64,000 nucleotides of DNA from Roseibium sp. MMSF_3412 (GCF_030733265.1 NZ_JASHJI010000003.1:310001-374000); one strand, 5' to 3'; numbered from the stretch's first letter, positions 53,095 to 61,699 are shown. Made by a program: numbers and translations. The notes: generated from the letters alone by a model not told the origin.

Positions 53095-54381
53095 TTATTC
53101 GGCTGCCTGGATCAGGCCCGGTGCGTTTTGATCGCTGCGGCGCGGATCTTTCCAGGCGACGCCGTCCTTCATGATCAGGGCCAGGTTGTCCTGCTTCTGA
53201 AGCAATGAAACGTCCTGCACCACGTCACCGCGCACAAGCAGCAGGTCCGCCAGATAGCCTTCCTTGACGAGGCCCAGTTCATCGCTTCTGCCCATGAGTT
53301 CGGCACCGACATGCGTGGCGCAGCGCAGCGCTTCGACAGGCGAATAGCCGAAATAACGGACGAAATGCTCGATATCGCGGGCGTTCTGCCCCATCGGAGT
53401 GACGGAAAATCCATAGTCACCACCGACGACAACGCGGACACCGCGCTTGCGTATTTCATGATAGGTCGCGCATGTTGCCTCGAACTTCCGGAAAAGCCCC
53501 ATGCTTTCGGCGACTTCCCGGGTGAGACCCACAACATCGCCTTCACGCGTGCTGTTGTGAACCAGCCCGAATGCGGGACCGACAAAGATGCGGTCTTTAG
53601 CGCCTTCCAGCATGTCGAGCGCTTCCTCATCGGCAAAGTCGCAATGGTAGATGCAATCGACGCCGTGGCGCACCGCCATCTTCACGCTCTGGGACGATCT
53701 GGCATGGGCGGCCACCATCTTGTCAAAGGCATGGGCGACCTTCACGAACGCCGCCAGCTCCTCATCTTCGGTTGGTGTGATTTCAGCCCGGGCATGGCTG
53801 ACGAACTCGTCACCGGAAATATTGATCTTCATGACGTCGACGCCGTCGCGCACGCATTCGCGGGCAACGCGCCGCATTTCGTCCGGGCCGTCCGCAACCA
53901 GGCCGAAACTTTCCTGATAGATGTGCCGTTTGCGCTCGTCACCGAGCCCGGCCGTTGTCGTCACCTCGGGGCTGCCGGCCATCATGCGCGGTCCGTCAAT
54001 CAGGCCTTCGTTGATGGCATCCCTTGCCGTCACGCCCAGCATCGGTTTTGCAGAGGCCGCTTCGAATATGGATGTGAAACCGTGGCTCAGCAGCAGTCTC
54101 AGGTTCTGCGCCGTCAGCAGCATGTGCTTTTCAGGACAGAGTTGACCCAGCTCGGTCGGTTCGGAAATCCCGGTGAAGCTCGGGTGGCAATGGCCCTCGA
54201 CCATGCCCGGCATGAGGGTCATGCCGCTCCCGTCGATGACATTATCCGAAAGGCCTGACGGCACCGCCGCGCCTTCAATGACCTTGTCTATTCGGTTTCC
54301 CTCGACCACGACGGTTCCCGGAAAAGCCGCGTCTGCGACACCGTTCCATATCATCGCATCCCGGATAACGGTTTGTGTCAT
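53095..54381 (-). CDS. Amidohydrolase-family protein (prolidase/imidazolonepropionase-like)
   Basis: 428 residues. The N-terminal beta-sandwich (MTQTVIRDAMIWNGVADAA) precedes the metal-binding GHCHPSF (His64, His66). A lysine in VMKINISG and later ligands in VAAHARSSQSVKMAVRHGVD and VVVGGDYGFS complete a binuclear amidohydrolase of the imidazolonepropionase/prolidase group. It lacks a signal peptide. As first gene of the transporter operon it may open the imported compound's amide, imide or lactone bond. The promoter is expected in the AT-rich stretch before 54381. Confidence 0.87.
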   Translation of the reverse strand: MTQTVIRDAMIWNGVADAAFPGTVVVEGNRIDKVIEGAAVPSGLSDNVIDGSGMTLMPGMVEGHCHPSFTGISEPTELGQLCPEKHMLLTAQNLRLLLSHGFTSIFEAASAKPMLGVTARDAINEGLIDGPRMMAGSPEVTTTAGLGDERKRHIYQESFGLVADGPDEMRRVARECVRDGVDVMKINISGDEFVSHARAEITPTEDEELAAFVKVAHAFDKMVAAHARSSQSVKMAVRHGVDCIYHCDFADEEALDMLEGAKDRIFVGPAFGLVHNSTREGDVVGLTREVAESMGLFRKFEATCATYHEIRKRGVRVVVGGDYGFSVTPMGQNARDIEHFVRYFGYSPVEALRCATHVGAELMGRSDELGLVKEGYLADLLLVRGDVVQDVSLLQKQDNLALIMKDGVAWKDPRRSDQNAPGLIQAAE

Positions 54382-54483
54382 TTGATCCTCCCAAGTCGCA
54401 CCGGCAAAGTTCGGCTGCCCGGCGCGTTGTCGGGAGGATGTCAGACTTCAGGTGGACAACAAGACAGGTTGTCGCACCGATAT

Positions 54484-54496
54484 TCCATATATTGGA
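54484..54496. promoter_or_regulatory. Short palindrome upstream of the amidohydrolase operon
   Basis: TCCA (54484-54487) and TGGA (54493-54496) flank TATAT, inside the AT-rich region upstream of the operon's first gene (ATG at 54381). It may be the operator of the IclR-PBP fusion regulator, but the arms are short. The surrounding 54382-54670 stretch shows no credible gene. Confidence 0.3.
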
Positions 54497-54670
54497 CTAT
54501 TCTGAAATACGGATAAGTATTTTTACTTTTCGGCTCTGAGCGCGGCCTCGACATCGTTAGTTTCAACAGTATCGACGAGCGCCGGAATCGCAAAAGGAAG
54601 GCGAGACCGGAGGGCAAATCCTCCAGTTGCTCTATCACACAAGGCTGAAACCGGTGGAATTCGGTAAGGG

Positions 54671-54967
54671 TCAGGAACCGCCGCTGATCGCCGCTTCCGA
54701 ACCGGCCCCGGTAACGACATCACTGTCGCCCGGCGTCAGGTAGCGGTCTTGCGCGTTGACGGCAGTCTGGCCGTCCGTCGGAAGGTTGGGGTTCCAGGCC
54801 TGTCTCGGAAAAGGCTGCACGGTGTGAATGCCGATATTGGCTTGCATGGCGCTGCCCGCACCGACCGTAACGGTGTCCCTGTGGCTCATGTAATCTGCAC
54901 ATCCGCCGAGGAATAGAAGTCCCGCGAGAACCGCAATTCGGTCAGTTCTTGGAATAAACATAGCCAT
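54671..54967 (-). CDS. Small lipoprotein downstream of CpaC
   Basis: 98 residues from the ATG at 54967. A lipoprotein signal is present (IAVLAGLLFLGGCADYM, lipobox LGGC). The rest includes a GAGSAMQANIGIHTVQPFP segment and is Gly/Ser/Asp-rich. Its start overlaps the end of cpaC, so it is coupled to it. It resembles the short lipoproteins sometimes encoded beside Tad secretins in alphaproteobacteria. No known domain is visible. Confidence 0.65.
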   Translation of the reverse strand: MAMFIPRTDRIAVLAGLLFLGGCADYMSHRDTVTVGAGSAMQANIGIHTVQPFPRQAWNPNLPTDGQTAVNAQDRYLTPGDSDVVTGAGSEAAISGGS

Positions 54968-56411
54968 CCTCGAGTTCCAGATCGACGATATGACCATATG
55001 GCCCGATGAGACCGTCGCCTTCCTTGTATTTGCGCAGCATGTCCTTGTTCACTTCCAGAAGTCCGAGCGCGAACATCTCCACGTCATTCGTGGGTCTCGT
55101 GTTGTCGAGCGGGGATGCCAGAGGTTCATTCGGGCGCGCGGGCCGGACCAGCCGGGGCGTGACGACGATGACGAGATCGGTCTCGCGCTTCTGGAAGCTG
55201 GTGGACCGGAAGAGCACGCCAAGAACAGGCACCTGACCCAGCCATGGCAACTGGCTGATGTCCCGCGTGTCGACATTTTCAAGAAGACCCGCGATGGAAA
55301 AGCTTTGCCCGTCCTTCAGTTCGATCACGGCTTCGGCGCGCCGCGAGGTAAAACCGGGATTGCCGTTCACGTTGATCGAATTGTCGATGTCGCTGACCTC
55401 GGTCATGACGCGCAGGTTGATCCGGCTTGCGTCGAGAACCGTCGGCACAAATTCAAGACGGACCCCGAACGGCCGGTAATCGGTCGAGGAGGCAACACCG
55501 CCCGCATTCGAGACCGCTGTCTGGATCGGCACCTCCCCACCGACATGAAAGCGCGCGGTTTCCCCGCTGATCGTGGTGAGATTGGGCTGCGCCAGCCGGC
55601 GCACGAGACCCTTGCCTTCCAGCGCATCGATAATGGTGTCGATCCGGATTCCCGCCGTTTCCAGGACCTTGCCGATCAGCGTGCCGAAAGGAAGGGCGCC
55701 CTGCTGCGCGACACTTGCACCTGTTCCCAGAAGCGCGACCAGACCGCCATCTTCGTTGGTTCCGACCTGAACGCGCGATCCGCTCGTGCTCACATTACCG
55801 TTGTCCGAACGGCCAACCCAGTTCACACCCAGGTCCCGTCCGATCGAGCGGCTCGCCTCGAGCACCCGAACTTCCAGCGCGACCTGCTGCGGACTGCGGA
55901 CACTGAGCGCATTGATGACGGGAGCTTCCGAGAACTGCTGGGCAACCTCGAGCACCTTTGTCAGCTCCACGGCGTTGTTCACCGAACCGCTCAGCCGGAT
56001 CTTGTTGCCCACGTTGGAGACCGAAACAAGAGACGTTGGCGCAACGGCCCGGATTGCGCGGACAACATCGTCGAAATTCAGCTGAACCCTCACCTCGATG
56101 ACGCCGAGCAGCGTTTTCGATGCGTCATAGATCGAAATGTTGGTCAGTCCGGGCGCTTTTCCCTGAATATAAAGAACCTGTTCAGAAAGCGGGACGATAT
56201 CGGCTGTCTCGGGGTTTCCGACGACGAGATCGGAAAACTTGCGATTGGTCCTGACGGTTCGCGTTGTTCCGGGCTGCATCGTGACCCTGGAGACGCTGCC
56301 GCCGTTGACCACCAGCGTCATCTCGTCGACTTGCGCAACGGCCGCACCGGGAGCGGCAAGACTCACGCCGATCATGGTGATCATTATTGTCAAAAGGGAC
56401 GATATCTTCAC
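54942..56411 (-). CDS. cpaC: Tad/Flp pilus secretin CpaC (RcpA)
   Basis: 489 residues from GTG 56411, which begins a textbook signal peptide (MKISSLLTIMITMIGVSLAA, ending AVAQ). An ATG at 56474 would add 21 basic residues before it. The N-terminal CpaC/N0 region (TRTVRTNRKFSDLVVGNPETADI, VLYIQGKAPGLTNISIYD) precedes BON-like and secretin domains (ISGETARFHVGGEVPIQT, FSIAGLLENVDTRDISQLPWLG, ETDLVIVVTPRLVRPARP). It forms the outer-membrane channel of the Tad pilus. The rest of the Tad machinery (CpaA, B, E, F, TadB, C, pilin) is not in this window. Confidence 0.93.
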   Translation of the reverse strand: MKISSLLTIMITMIGVSLAAPGAAVAQVDEMTLVVNGGSVSRVTMQPGTTRTVRTNRKFSDLVVGNPETADIVPLSEQVLYIQGKAPGLTNISIYDASKTLLGVIEVRVQLNFDDVVRAIRAVAPTSLVSVSNVGNKIRLSGSVNNAVELTKVLEVAQQFSEAPVINALSVRSPQQVALEVRVLEASRSIGRDLGVNWVGRSDNGNVSTSGSRVQVGTNEDGGLVALLGTGASVAQQGALPFGTLIGKVLETAGIRIDTIIDALEGKGLVRRLAQPNLTTISGETARFHVGGEVPIQTAVSNAGGVASSTDYRPFGVRLEFVPTVLDASRINLRVMTEVSDIDNSINVNGNPGFTSRRAEAVIELKDGQSFSIAGLLENVDTRDISQLPWLGQVPVLGVLFRSTSFQKRETDLVIVVTPRLVRPARPNEPLASPLDNTRPTNDVEMFALGLLEVNKDMLRKYKEGDGLIGPYGHIVDLELEDGYVYSKN

Positions 56412-56474
56412 GTCAGGTCTCGACTTCAGAATTCGCAGTTTTAAAAACGGCCGGCGTGAATTTTGTTCTCGCAT

Positions 56475-56832
56475 CCTAGCAAAAGTACCTAAGATATTGA
56501 AAGAATCCCCGCCGCGTGACAATCAATACTAAGTCGCTGACGATTAACGGCTCGTGAAAAAAAACTTAAAACTGAAAATGTTCGAAACGAAACTTTGTTA
56601 ACGCAGGTTTCGGCGCTGGCTTTAACTTACAGATCGAGTATTTGAACTGATGAATTCAACCGTAATACACCTAAAAATTGAAGTGCAAATTGTATCCGGC
56701 GACAATTAGGGCCTGAAAGGGCGTGATACGACCGCAATGGCAAAAGGTGGCGACGCGATGAAATGTCGGATTCTTGGCACGCAACGGGACTTTGGCACGT
56801 CGTCAGCACAACAACGAAACAGCCGGACGGCC
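56475..56832. other. Intergenic region upstream of cpaC
   Basis: About 360 bases. The part from 56530 to 56700 is AT-rich and probably carries the cpaC promoter on the minus strand. No gene-like frame or recognisable repeat is seen. Confidence 0.5.
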
Positions 56833-57456
56833 TTACCGCTTTTCGTATCGGACCTTGCCATCGGCGGTGACAACCCGCCGGAACAATGCCGAGCCCTGGG
56901 CCGGTCCCTGGGTTGGAGCCGGCGGGCGCGCGAACGTGACACGCGGTGTTCCGCGCGCAGTTTCGAAACGGTTGACGCTTTGTGCCGAAAGAGCCGGTGA
57001 AAACATGGCGGTTGCCGTCGACGAGTGAAAGAAGTCGATATCCTCGTCGACCTTTGTTTTCAGATTGTCGACGGGAATATCGGAATCGCCGCGCTCGATC
57101 CGCATCAGCCTGACACCTGACTGGATCTGGCTGAGCCGCTGATCCATCTTCGACAAGCGGTTTTGAACGCCCGAATTCATCAGCGCGACATTTCCGGATA
57201 TGCGCTTTTCGAACTCCTGAAGTCCGTCAAGCTGGCGGCGGATCTGATTGAGTTCCGCGGTTGCGGACCAGGAAAAGAACAGGCCGACGAACAACAGGAT
57301 CGTCACGGCGACGGAAACGGCATTCAGGGCAACCAGGATCCGGATGTTTCGTTGCAGGAAGGCAGCCACGGGCGACGGGTCCCTGCCGGGGGCGACTGCC
57401 TTGCCCGTCTCAAGGGAGTTTTTTCCGGGTTCGCCTGTGATCTTCGGGCCGTTCAC
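56833..57456 (-). CDS. Membrane-anchored coiled-coil protein of unknown function
   Basis: 207 residues. One transmembrane segment at about 38-60 (ILVALNAVSVAVTILLFVGLFF) follows a soluble N-terminus; after it comes a heptad-rich helical stretch (LNQIRRQLDGLQEFEKRISG, NRLSKMDQRLSQIQSG) that suggests a coiled coil. The C-terminus is Pro/Ala-rich with TFARPPAPTQGPAQG. It is not a protein I can name. It lies 17 bases downstream of tadD and upstream of cpaC on the same strand, so it is likely part of the Tad locus, perhaps a TadZ/pilus-associated scaffold. Confidence 0.65.
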   Translation of the reverse strand: MNGPKITGEPGKNSLETGKAVAPGRDPSPVAAFLQRNIRILVALNAVSVAVTILLFVGLFFSWSATAELNQIRRQLDGLQEFEKRISGNVALMNSGVQNRLSKMDQRLSQIQSGVRLMRIERGDSDIPVDNLKTKVDEDIDFFHSSTATAMFSPALSAQSVNRFETARGTPRVTFARPPAPTQGPAQGSALFRRVVTADGKVRYEKR

Positions 57457-57473
57457 GTCACTGGTGTCCCTGC

Positions 57474-57986
57474 CTAGCCGCGATTGGCGAAAGAGGTGCT
57501 GTTGCGCAGCAATTCAAGATTGTTTGCGGTTGTCTGGTTGTTCGGGTCGATATCGTAGGCCTTCAGAAAATACCGCCGTGCCGACACCAGATTGCCGCGC
57601 AGCATGTAGGAATAACCGACATTGTTCAGGTATTCGGGCCGGTTCGGTATCATGCGCGCAAGGCGTTTGTAGCCGATATCGGCATTGTCGAACCGTCCGA
57701 TCATGTCGGCGGAGGCGGAATAACCGATCCATGCAACGGGATCTTTCGGATAGACCTCGACTGCCCGCTTGTAGATGGCATAGGCCTGACCGTAGTTCCT
57801 CTCCTTGAACTGCACCTTGGCAAGCTGCAGGAGTTCGTCATCCGGATAATAGGCAACCTTCGAGAGATCGTCATTCGACACGGCGCTGTCGCCGAATGTC
57901 GACAGGTTCGCCAGATCCCCGGACTGGCAGCCAGCCAGCAAAAACACCGATACCGCAAAAGCAGAAGACTGTTTACGCAACCACAT
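57474..57986 (-). CDS. tadD: TPR lipoprotein TadD
   Basis: 170 residues. Lipobox in SVFLLAGCQSGD (Cys about 20), then tetratricopeptide repeats: AKVQFKERNYGQAYAIYKRAVEVYP, DMIGRFDNADIGYKRLARMIPN, YSYMLRGNLVSARRYFLKAYDIDPN. TadD/CpaO-type proteins assist secretin (CpaC) assembly in the outer membrane, similar to PilF/PilW. The repeats and the locus context make TadD the best name; other TPR lipoproteins would be the alternative. Confidence 0.85.
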   Translation of the reverse strand: MWLRKQSSAFAVSVFLLAGCQSGDLANLSTFGDSAVSNDDLSKVAYYPDDELLQLAKVQFKERNYGQAYAIYKRAVEVYPKDPVAWIGYSASADMIGRFDNADIGYKRLARMIPNRPEYLNNVGYSYMLRGNLVSARRYFLKAYDIDPNNQTTANNLELLRNSTSFANRG

Positions 57987-58247
57987 TGTCTCTTACCACG
58001 CCGCTTATACTCTGGCGGGATCAATTCACTGCAGCAGTGTTACTACGCAGTATTCACAATATCCCCCGCCGCAACTCTGTCGGTCTGCATTGAAACTAGG
58101 GGAATTGTGAAAATTATTGGTTAAGAGCATCGAATTACATTTCGTAAAAAATCGCTCTTTACCGATAAGCTTCCGGTAAGCAACTCTTGCGCGCAAAATT
58201 CCGGCAACAGACCAGGTCGTTGCGCGCGCGGCATTCGCCGGAAAAGG

Positions 58248-58979
58248 TCAGCCTGCCTTGGGCTTGCGGCGTTGCGCGGCAAGCTCTTTGGTGTAGGCGC
58301 ACAGCTGTTCAAGGCTGTTCGCGGCCGCACCGCTGTCCCGCGCCTTCAGGGCATTCAGAAGCGCATCGTGATAGTCGGCGATCCGCTCACGGTCGCGCAG
58401 ACGATAGACAAGCATGTTCATCAGCGGCTGCATCGCCTCGAAAGCCGCCGACAACTGGAAGGCCAGCAACGGATTGCCGGTCGATTGAGCGATCGTGGAA
58501 TGAAACGTGACATCCGACGCGCAGAATTCCTCGTCGCTCGTCAATGGATCCCGCTGCCGGTCAGTCTCCACGCGCATCGCCGCCAGATCAGCGTCCTCGC
58601 ATTTGTCCGCGGCAAGCGGCAGGGCCGCTGCTTCCAGCGAAAACCTGGCCTCGATCGCATCCTCAAGCGGAATATCGTTCATGCCGATCAGAAGACGTGT
58701 CGTCGTGACGAGATTGTCCTGTGCTTCGGACCAGGTCATGCGATTGACAAACGCGCCGCCGGACGAACCGCGCTCGCTCCGGATCAGGTTCTGAGCTGCA
58801 AGGCGCTTAAGTGCTTCGCGGACAGTCGAGCGGGACACGCCGAACCTGTCAGCCAGGTCGGCCTCGCTCGGCAAGCGCTCTTCGCCTGCAAGCCGCCCCT
58901 CCAGAATGGCGTCACGAATGGCATTGGCGATCTGGACCGAAAGTCCCTCTTTCTGAATTGTATCGAATTCAATCGCCAA
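58248..58979 (-). CDS. GntR-family (FadR subfamily) transcriptional regulator
   Basis: 243 residues from TTG 58979, with AGGG about five bases upstream; the frame upstream to 59234 has no domain. The winged helix (SVQIANAIRDAILEGRLAGEE, PSEADLADRFGVSRSTVREAL, FVNRMTW) is followed by an FCD ligand-binding domain (ARFSLEAAALPLAADKCEDAD, SDVTFHSTIAQSTGNPLLAF, DYHDALLNALKARDSGAAAN), with the Asp/His metal ligands of that domain. It is divergent from the DMSP operon and probably controls it. In Roseobacters DmdR/GntR-type proteins regulate dmdA in response to acryloyl-CoA-type effectors. Confidence 0.9.
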   Translation of the reverse strand: MAIEFDTIQKEGLSVQIANAIRDAILEGRLAGEERLPSEADLADRFGVSRSTVREALKRLAAQNLIRSERGSSGGAFVNRMTWSEAQDNLVTTTRLLIGMNDIPLEDAIEARFSLEAAALPLAADKCEDADLAAMRVETDRQRDPLTSDEEFCASDVTFHSTIAQSTGNPLLAFQLSAAFEAMQPLMNMLVYRLRDRERIADYHDALLNALKARDSGAAANSLEQLCAYTKELAAQRRKPKAG

Positions 58980-59057
58980 AACGCCCTCGCATGCCCTCGG
59001 TTTGATCGCAGACAACCTAAATGGCTGTCTCTGGCCGGTCAATTGCAAAAAAACAAA

Positions 59058-59080
59058 TGTCAGACAATTAAATGTTTGAC
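59058..59080. promoter_or_regulatory. Candidate GntR operators upstream of the DMSP operon
   Basis: TGTCAGACA at 59058-59066 is a nearly symmetrical TGTC-A-GACA site, and TGTTTGAC follows at 59073-59080; the two share the form TGTnnGAC with 15-base spacing. FadR-subfamily GntR proteins commonly bind sites with GT-N(3-4)-AC symmetry. The site is within the divergent region of the GntR gene and the DUF2182 gene, about 55 bases before the latter's GTG. Confidence 0.4.
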
Positions 59081-59133
59081 TTTTAAATGCCGGAAGCGCA
59101 GCGTACCGCAACCAAAAAAAATGGGAGGAGCGG

Positions 59134-59937
59134 GTGAAGGCACTGACACGTCTTCTGCCCGGCCACGGAACACTGTGGCTGATGTTTTTCGGCAGCGTGC
59201 TTGCGGCATGGGCTTTGCTGCTGGCCACGCACATGCCTGTTGCCGCGCCTCACCCGGCTGGCGATTTCGGGCTCGCATACCTGATTTCGCTCTGCACCCA
59301 GAGCGTTGCGGATGCCGGGTTTGGGTCCGCGGTGGCCATGTGGTCCCTCATGTCCCTTGCCATGATGGCGCCAACGGCGTTTCCCGCATTCAAGACCTAT
59401 TCCGACATGACCTGCACGGAGGCCGCCAGCGGCACCTCGCTTGCGGTTCTGGTTGCTGGCTACCTGCTGGTCTGGATCGGATTTGCCGTTCCGGCGGCCT
59501 TTGTGCAGGTCCAGCTCGCGGAGCTTCATCTTCTGGACGCGGTTGGCCGCTCGACATCCGGCACCTTCAGTGCGTTGCTGCTGCTTCTTGCAGGCGCCTA
59601 CCAGTTCAGCCGCCTTAAAAATGCCTGCCTGTCGGCCTGCCAGAACCCGATGACTTTCTTTTTCAGTCATTGGCAACCCGGCAATCTTGGCGCATTGCGG
59701 CTCGGGCTGCGGCTCGGCGCCGTCTGCCTTGGCTGCTGCTGGGCGCTCATGCTGCTCGCCTTTGTCGCCGGGACCATGAACCTGGCATTCATGGCACTCG
59801 CCATGCTGCTGATGACACTGGAAAAGCTGCCGCAGATCGGCGACCGCATCAGTGCGCCGCTCGGTGTCTTTCTGATCATTTCCGGGACGGTGGTCGGCGT
59901 CCTGTCACTCATAGAACTATCGAACGGAGGAATCTGA
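59134..59937 (+). CDS. DUF2182-family multi-pass membrane protein
   Basis: 267 residues from GTG 59134 (GGGAGGAG upstream). About seven hydrophobic segments are visible, starting LWLMFFGSVLAAWALLLATH. The second half has a AFHPLKxACLSxC-like block (KNACLSACQNPMTFFFSHW) characteristic of DUF2182, with a cysteine-containing motif next to a histidine. The biochemical role of the family is not known; Cys-rich cytoplasmic loops and its constant partner DUF1326 suggest metal or thiol handling. Its stop overlaps the DUF1326 ATG, and the DMSP demethylase genes follow immediately. Confidence 0.85.
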   Translation: MKALTRLLPGHGTLWLMFFGSVLAAWALLLATHMPVAAPHPAGDFGLAYLISLCTQSVADAGFGSAVAMWSLMSLAMMAPTAFPAFKTYSDMTCTEAASGTSLAVLVAGYLLVWIGFAVPAAFVQVQLAELHLLDAVGRSTSGTFSALLLLLAGAYQFSRLKNACLSACQNPMTFFFSHWQPGNLGALRLGLRLGAVCLGCCWALMLLAFVAGTMNLAFMALAMLLMTLEKLPQIGDRISAPLGVFLIISGTVVGVLSLIELSNGGI

Positions 59938-60563
59938 TGTCCGGATGGGCCATACGCGGCGAACTGATTTTGAACTGCAATTGCACGGTCTTTTGCCCAT
60001 GTGTCGTTTCGCTCGGGAAACACGCGCCGACGGAAGGCTACTGCCAGGCCTGGGCGGGCGTGCGCATCGACGAGGGTCATTATGAGGGGGAAGACCTGTC
60101 GGGACTGAATGTCGGTCTCGTCCTGGAGATCCCGGGCCTCATGGCACGTGGCAACTGGAAGGCGGCCGCCTATATCGACGAGCGCGCCAGCGAAGCGGCG
60201 TATGACGGTCTCCTGAAGATCTTTTCCGGGCAGGCGAAAGGCACGACCGGACTGTTCCGGGTTCTGGTCAGTGAGTTCCTCGGCGCGGAACGTGCGCCGG
60301 TGTCCTACACCAATGAAGGCAAGAAGCGCCGTCTGATTGTCGGCAAGGCGATCAAGGGCGAGATCGAACCGGTCCCGGGCGGCAATCCGGACGAGGACAT
60401 CGTCGTAACGAACACCGAGTACTGGATGGGCCCCGACATCACCGTCGCAACGGCCACCCAGGGCCGCGTTCGTGCCTATGGCCGGGTCTGGGATTTCGAC
60501 GGCCGCAGTGCCGAGATCTGTCAGATCGACTGGTCGGGTCCTGCCGCCGAGCAGGCTGCATAG
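59937..60563 (+). CDS. DUF1326-family protein
   Basis: 208 residues from ATG 59937 within the ATGA overlap. The N-terminus has the family's cysteine cluster NCNCTVFCPCVVSLG, a motif suited to metal coordination. The rest is a predicted mixed alpha/beta fold ending YGRVWDFDGRSAEICQIDWSGP. It has no signal peptide. It and the DUF2182 protein commonly occur as a pair in proteobacteria. Their placement directly before dmdA (12-base gap) makes them part of the DMSP operon, but their role there is unknown. Confidence 0.87.
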   Translation: MSGWAIRGELILNCNCTVFCPCVVSLGKHAPTEGYCQAWAGVRIDEGHYEGEDLSGLNVGLVLEIPGLMARGNWKAAAYIDERASEAAYDGLLKIFSGQAKGTTGLFRVLVSEFLGAERAPVSYTNEGKKRRLIVGKAIKGEIEPVPGGNPDEDIVVTNTEYWMGPDITVATATQGRVRAYGRVWDFDGRSAEICQIDWSGPAAEQAA

Positions 60564-60575
60564 GGAGGTTCCGGC

Positions 60576-61697
60576 ATGCAGGTCCCGGCTCTTTCAATTT
60601 CCCGCCGCACGCGCAACACGCCGTTTTCGCGCCGGGTTCAGGCAGCAGGCGTGAAGGCCTATACGGTCTACAATCACATGCTGCTTCCGACGGTCTTCAA
60701 TTCCGTCGAAGAGGATTACCATCACCTGAAATCCAAGGTTCAGGTCTGGGACGTATCATGCGAACGGCAGGTCGAACTCTGGGGACCGGATGCCGCCCGG
60801 CTGGCACAGATGCTGACCCCGCGCGACCTGTCCAACATGGTCGAAGGACAGTGCTACTACACACCCATGGTCGACGAGACCGGCGGCATGCTCAACGATC
60901 CGGTTACAACGAAACTTGCGGAAGACAAGTTCTGGGTCTCGGTTGCCGACAGCGACCTGCTTTTCTGGATCAAGGGTCTGGCGCACGCGCTGAGGCTGGA
61001 AGTCGATGTCGACGAGCCGGATGTCTCGCCGCTGGCGATCCAGGGCCCCAAGGCGGAAGAATTGGTCGCCAGGGTCTTCGGCGAAAAGATCCGCTCGATC
61101 CGCTTTTTCCGCTACGACTATGTCGAATTTCAGGGGCACAAGCTGGTGCTCGCCCGGTCCGGCTATTCGAAACAGGATGGATTTGAACTCTATGTCGACG
61201 GATCGCATCTTGGCGAACCCATCTGGGACACCCTGATGACGGCGGGAGAGGACCTTGATGTCCGTGCCGGCTGCCCCAACCTGATCGAACGCATCGAAGG
61301 CCAGCTGTTGTCCTATGGCAATGACATGACCCGCAACAACACGCCGCATGAGTGCGGGCTCGGCAGGTTCTGCCAGACACAGCAGGCCATCGGCTGCATC
61401 GGCCGCGATGCCTTGCTGCGCGTTGCCGTGGAAGGTCCGGTCCGGCAGATCCGCAGTATTGCCATCGACGGCGACCCGGTCCCGTCCTGCGACGACCTCT
61501 GGCCGGTCATTGCCGGCGGCAAACAGGTCGGCACTGTCAGCTCCGCCGCCTATTCCCCCGACTATCGCACCAATGTCGCCATCGGCATGGTTCGAATGAC
61601 CCACTGGGACGACGGAACCAAGGTCCAGGTGGACACGCCCCACGGCATGCGCACGGCAACGGTCTGGGAAACGGCGTTCACCAATCAGGGAGGCTAG
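60576..61697 (+). CDS. dmdA: Dimethylsulfoniopropionate demethylase DmdA
   Basis: 373 residues, GcvT-like aminomethyltransferase fold. It has the marine DmdA form: RRTRNTPFSRRVQAAGVKAY, TVYNHMLLPTVFNSVEEDYH, QVWDVSCERQVELWGPDA, CYYTPMVDETGGMLNDPV, RAGCPNLIERIEGQLLSYGN and DMTRNNTPHECGLGRFC. DmdA transfers a methyl group from DMSP to tetrahydrofolate, making 3-methylmercaptopropionate and 5-methyl-THF. GGGAGG lies before the ATG. The next gene (ligase) is two bases on. The assignment rests on resemblance to Roseobacter DmdA and on the dmdB-acuI neighbourhood. Confidence 0.93.
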   Translation: MQVPALSISRRTRNTPFSRRVQAAGVKAYTVYNHMLLPTVFNSVEEDYHHLKSKVQVWDVSCERQVELWGPDAARLAQMLTPRDLSNMVEGQCYYTPMVDETGGMLNDPVTTKLAEDKFWVSVADSDLLFWIKGLAHALRLEVDVDEPDVSPLAIQGPKAEELVARVFGEKIRSIRFFRYDYVEFQGHKLVLARSGYSKQDGFELYVDGSHLGEPIWDTLMTAGEDLDVRAGCPNLIERIEGQLLSYGNDMTRNNTPHECGLGRFCQTQQAIGCIGRDALLRVAVEGPVRQIRSIAIDGDPVPSCDDLWPVIAGGKQVGTVSSAAYSPDYRTNVAIGMVRMTHWDDGTKVQVDTPHGMRTATVWETAFTNQGG

Positions 61698-61699
61698 CG

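Noticed and set aside
54441..54638. 65-codon minus-strand ORF upstream of the amidohydrolase operon
   Set aside because: AT-rich promoter-like DNA, no domain, and no plausible ribosome site.
54990..56444. 484-codon plus-strand ORF opposite cpaC
   Set aside because: Antisense shadow; the secretin has all family features.
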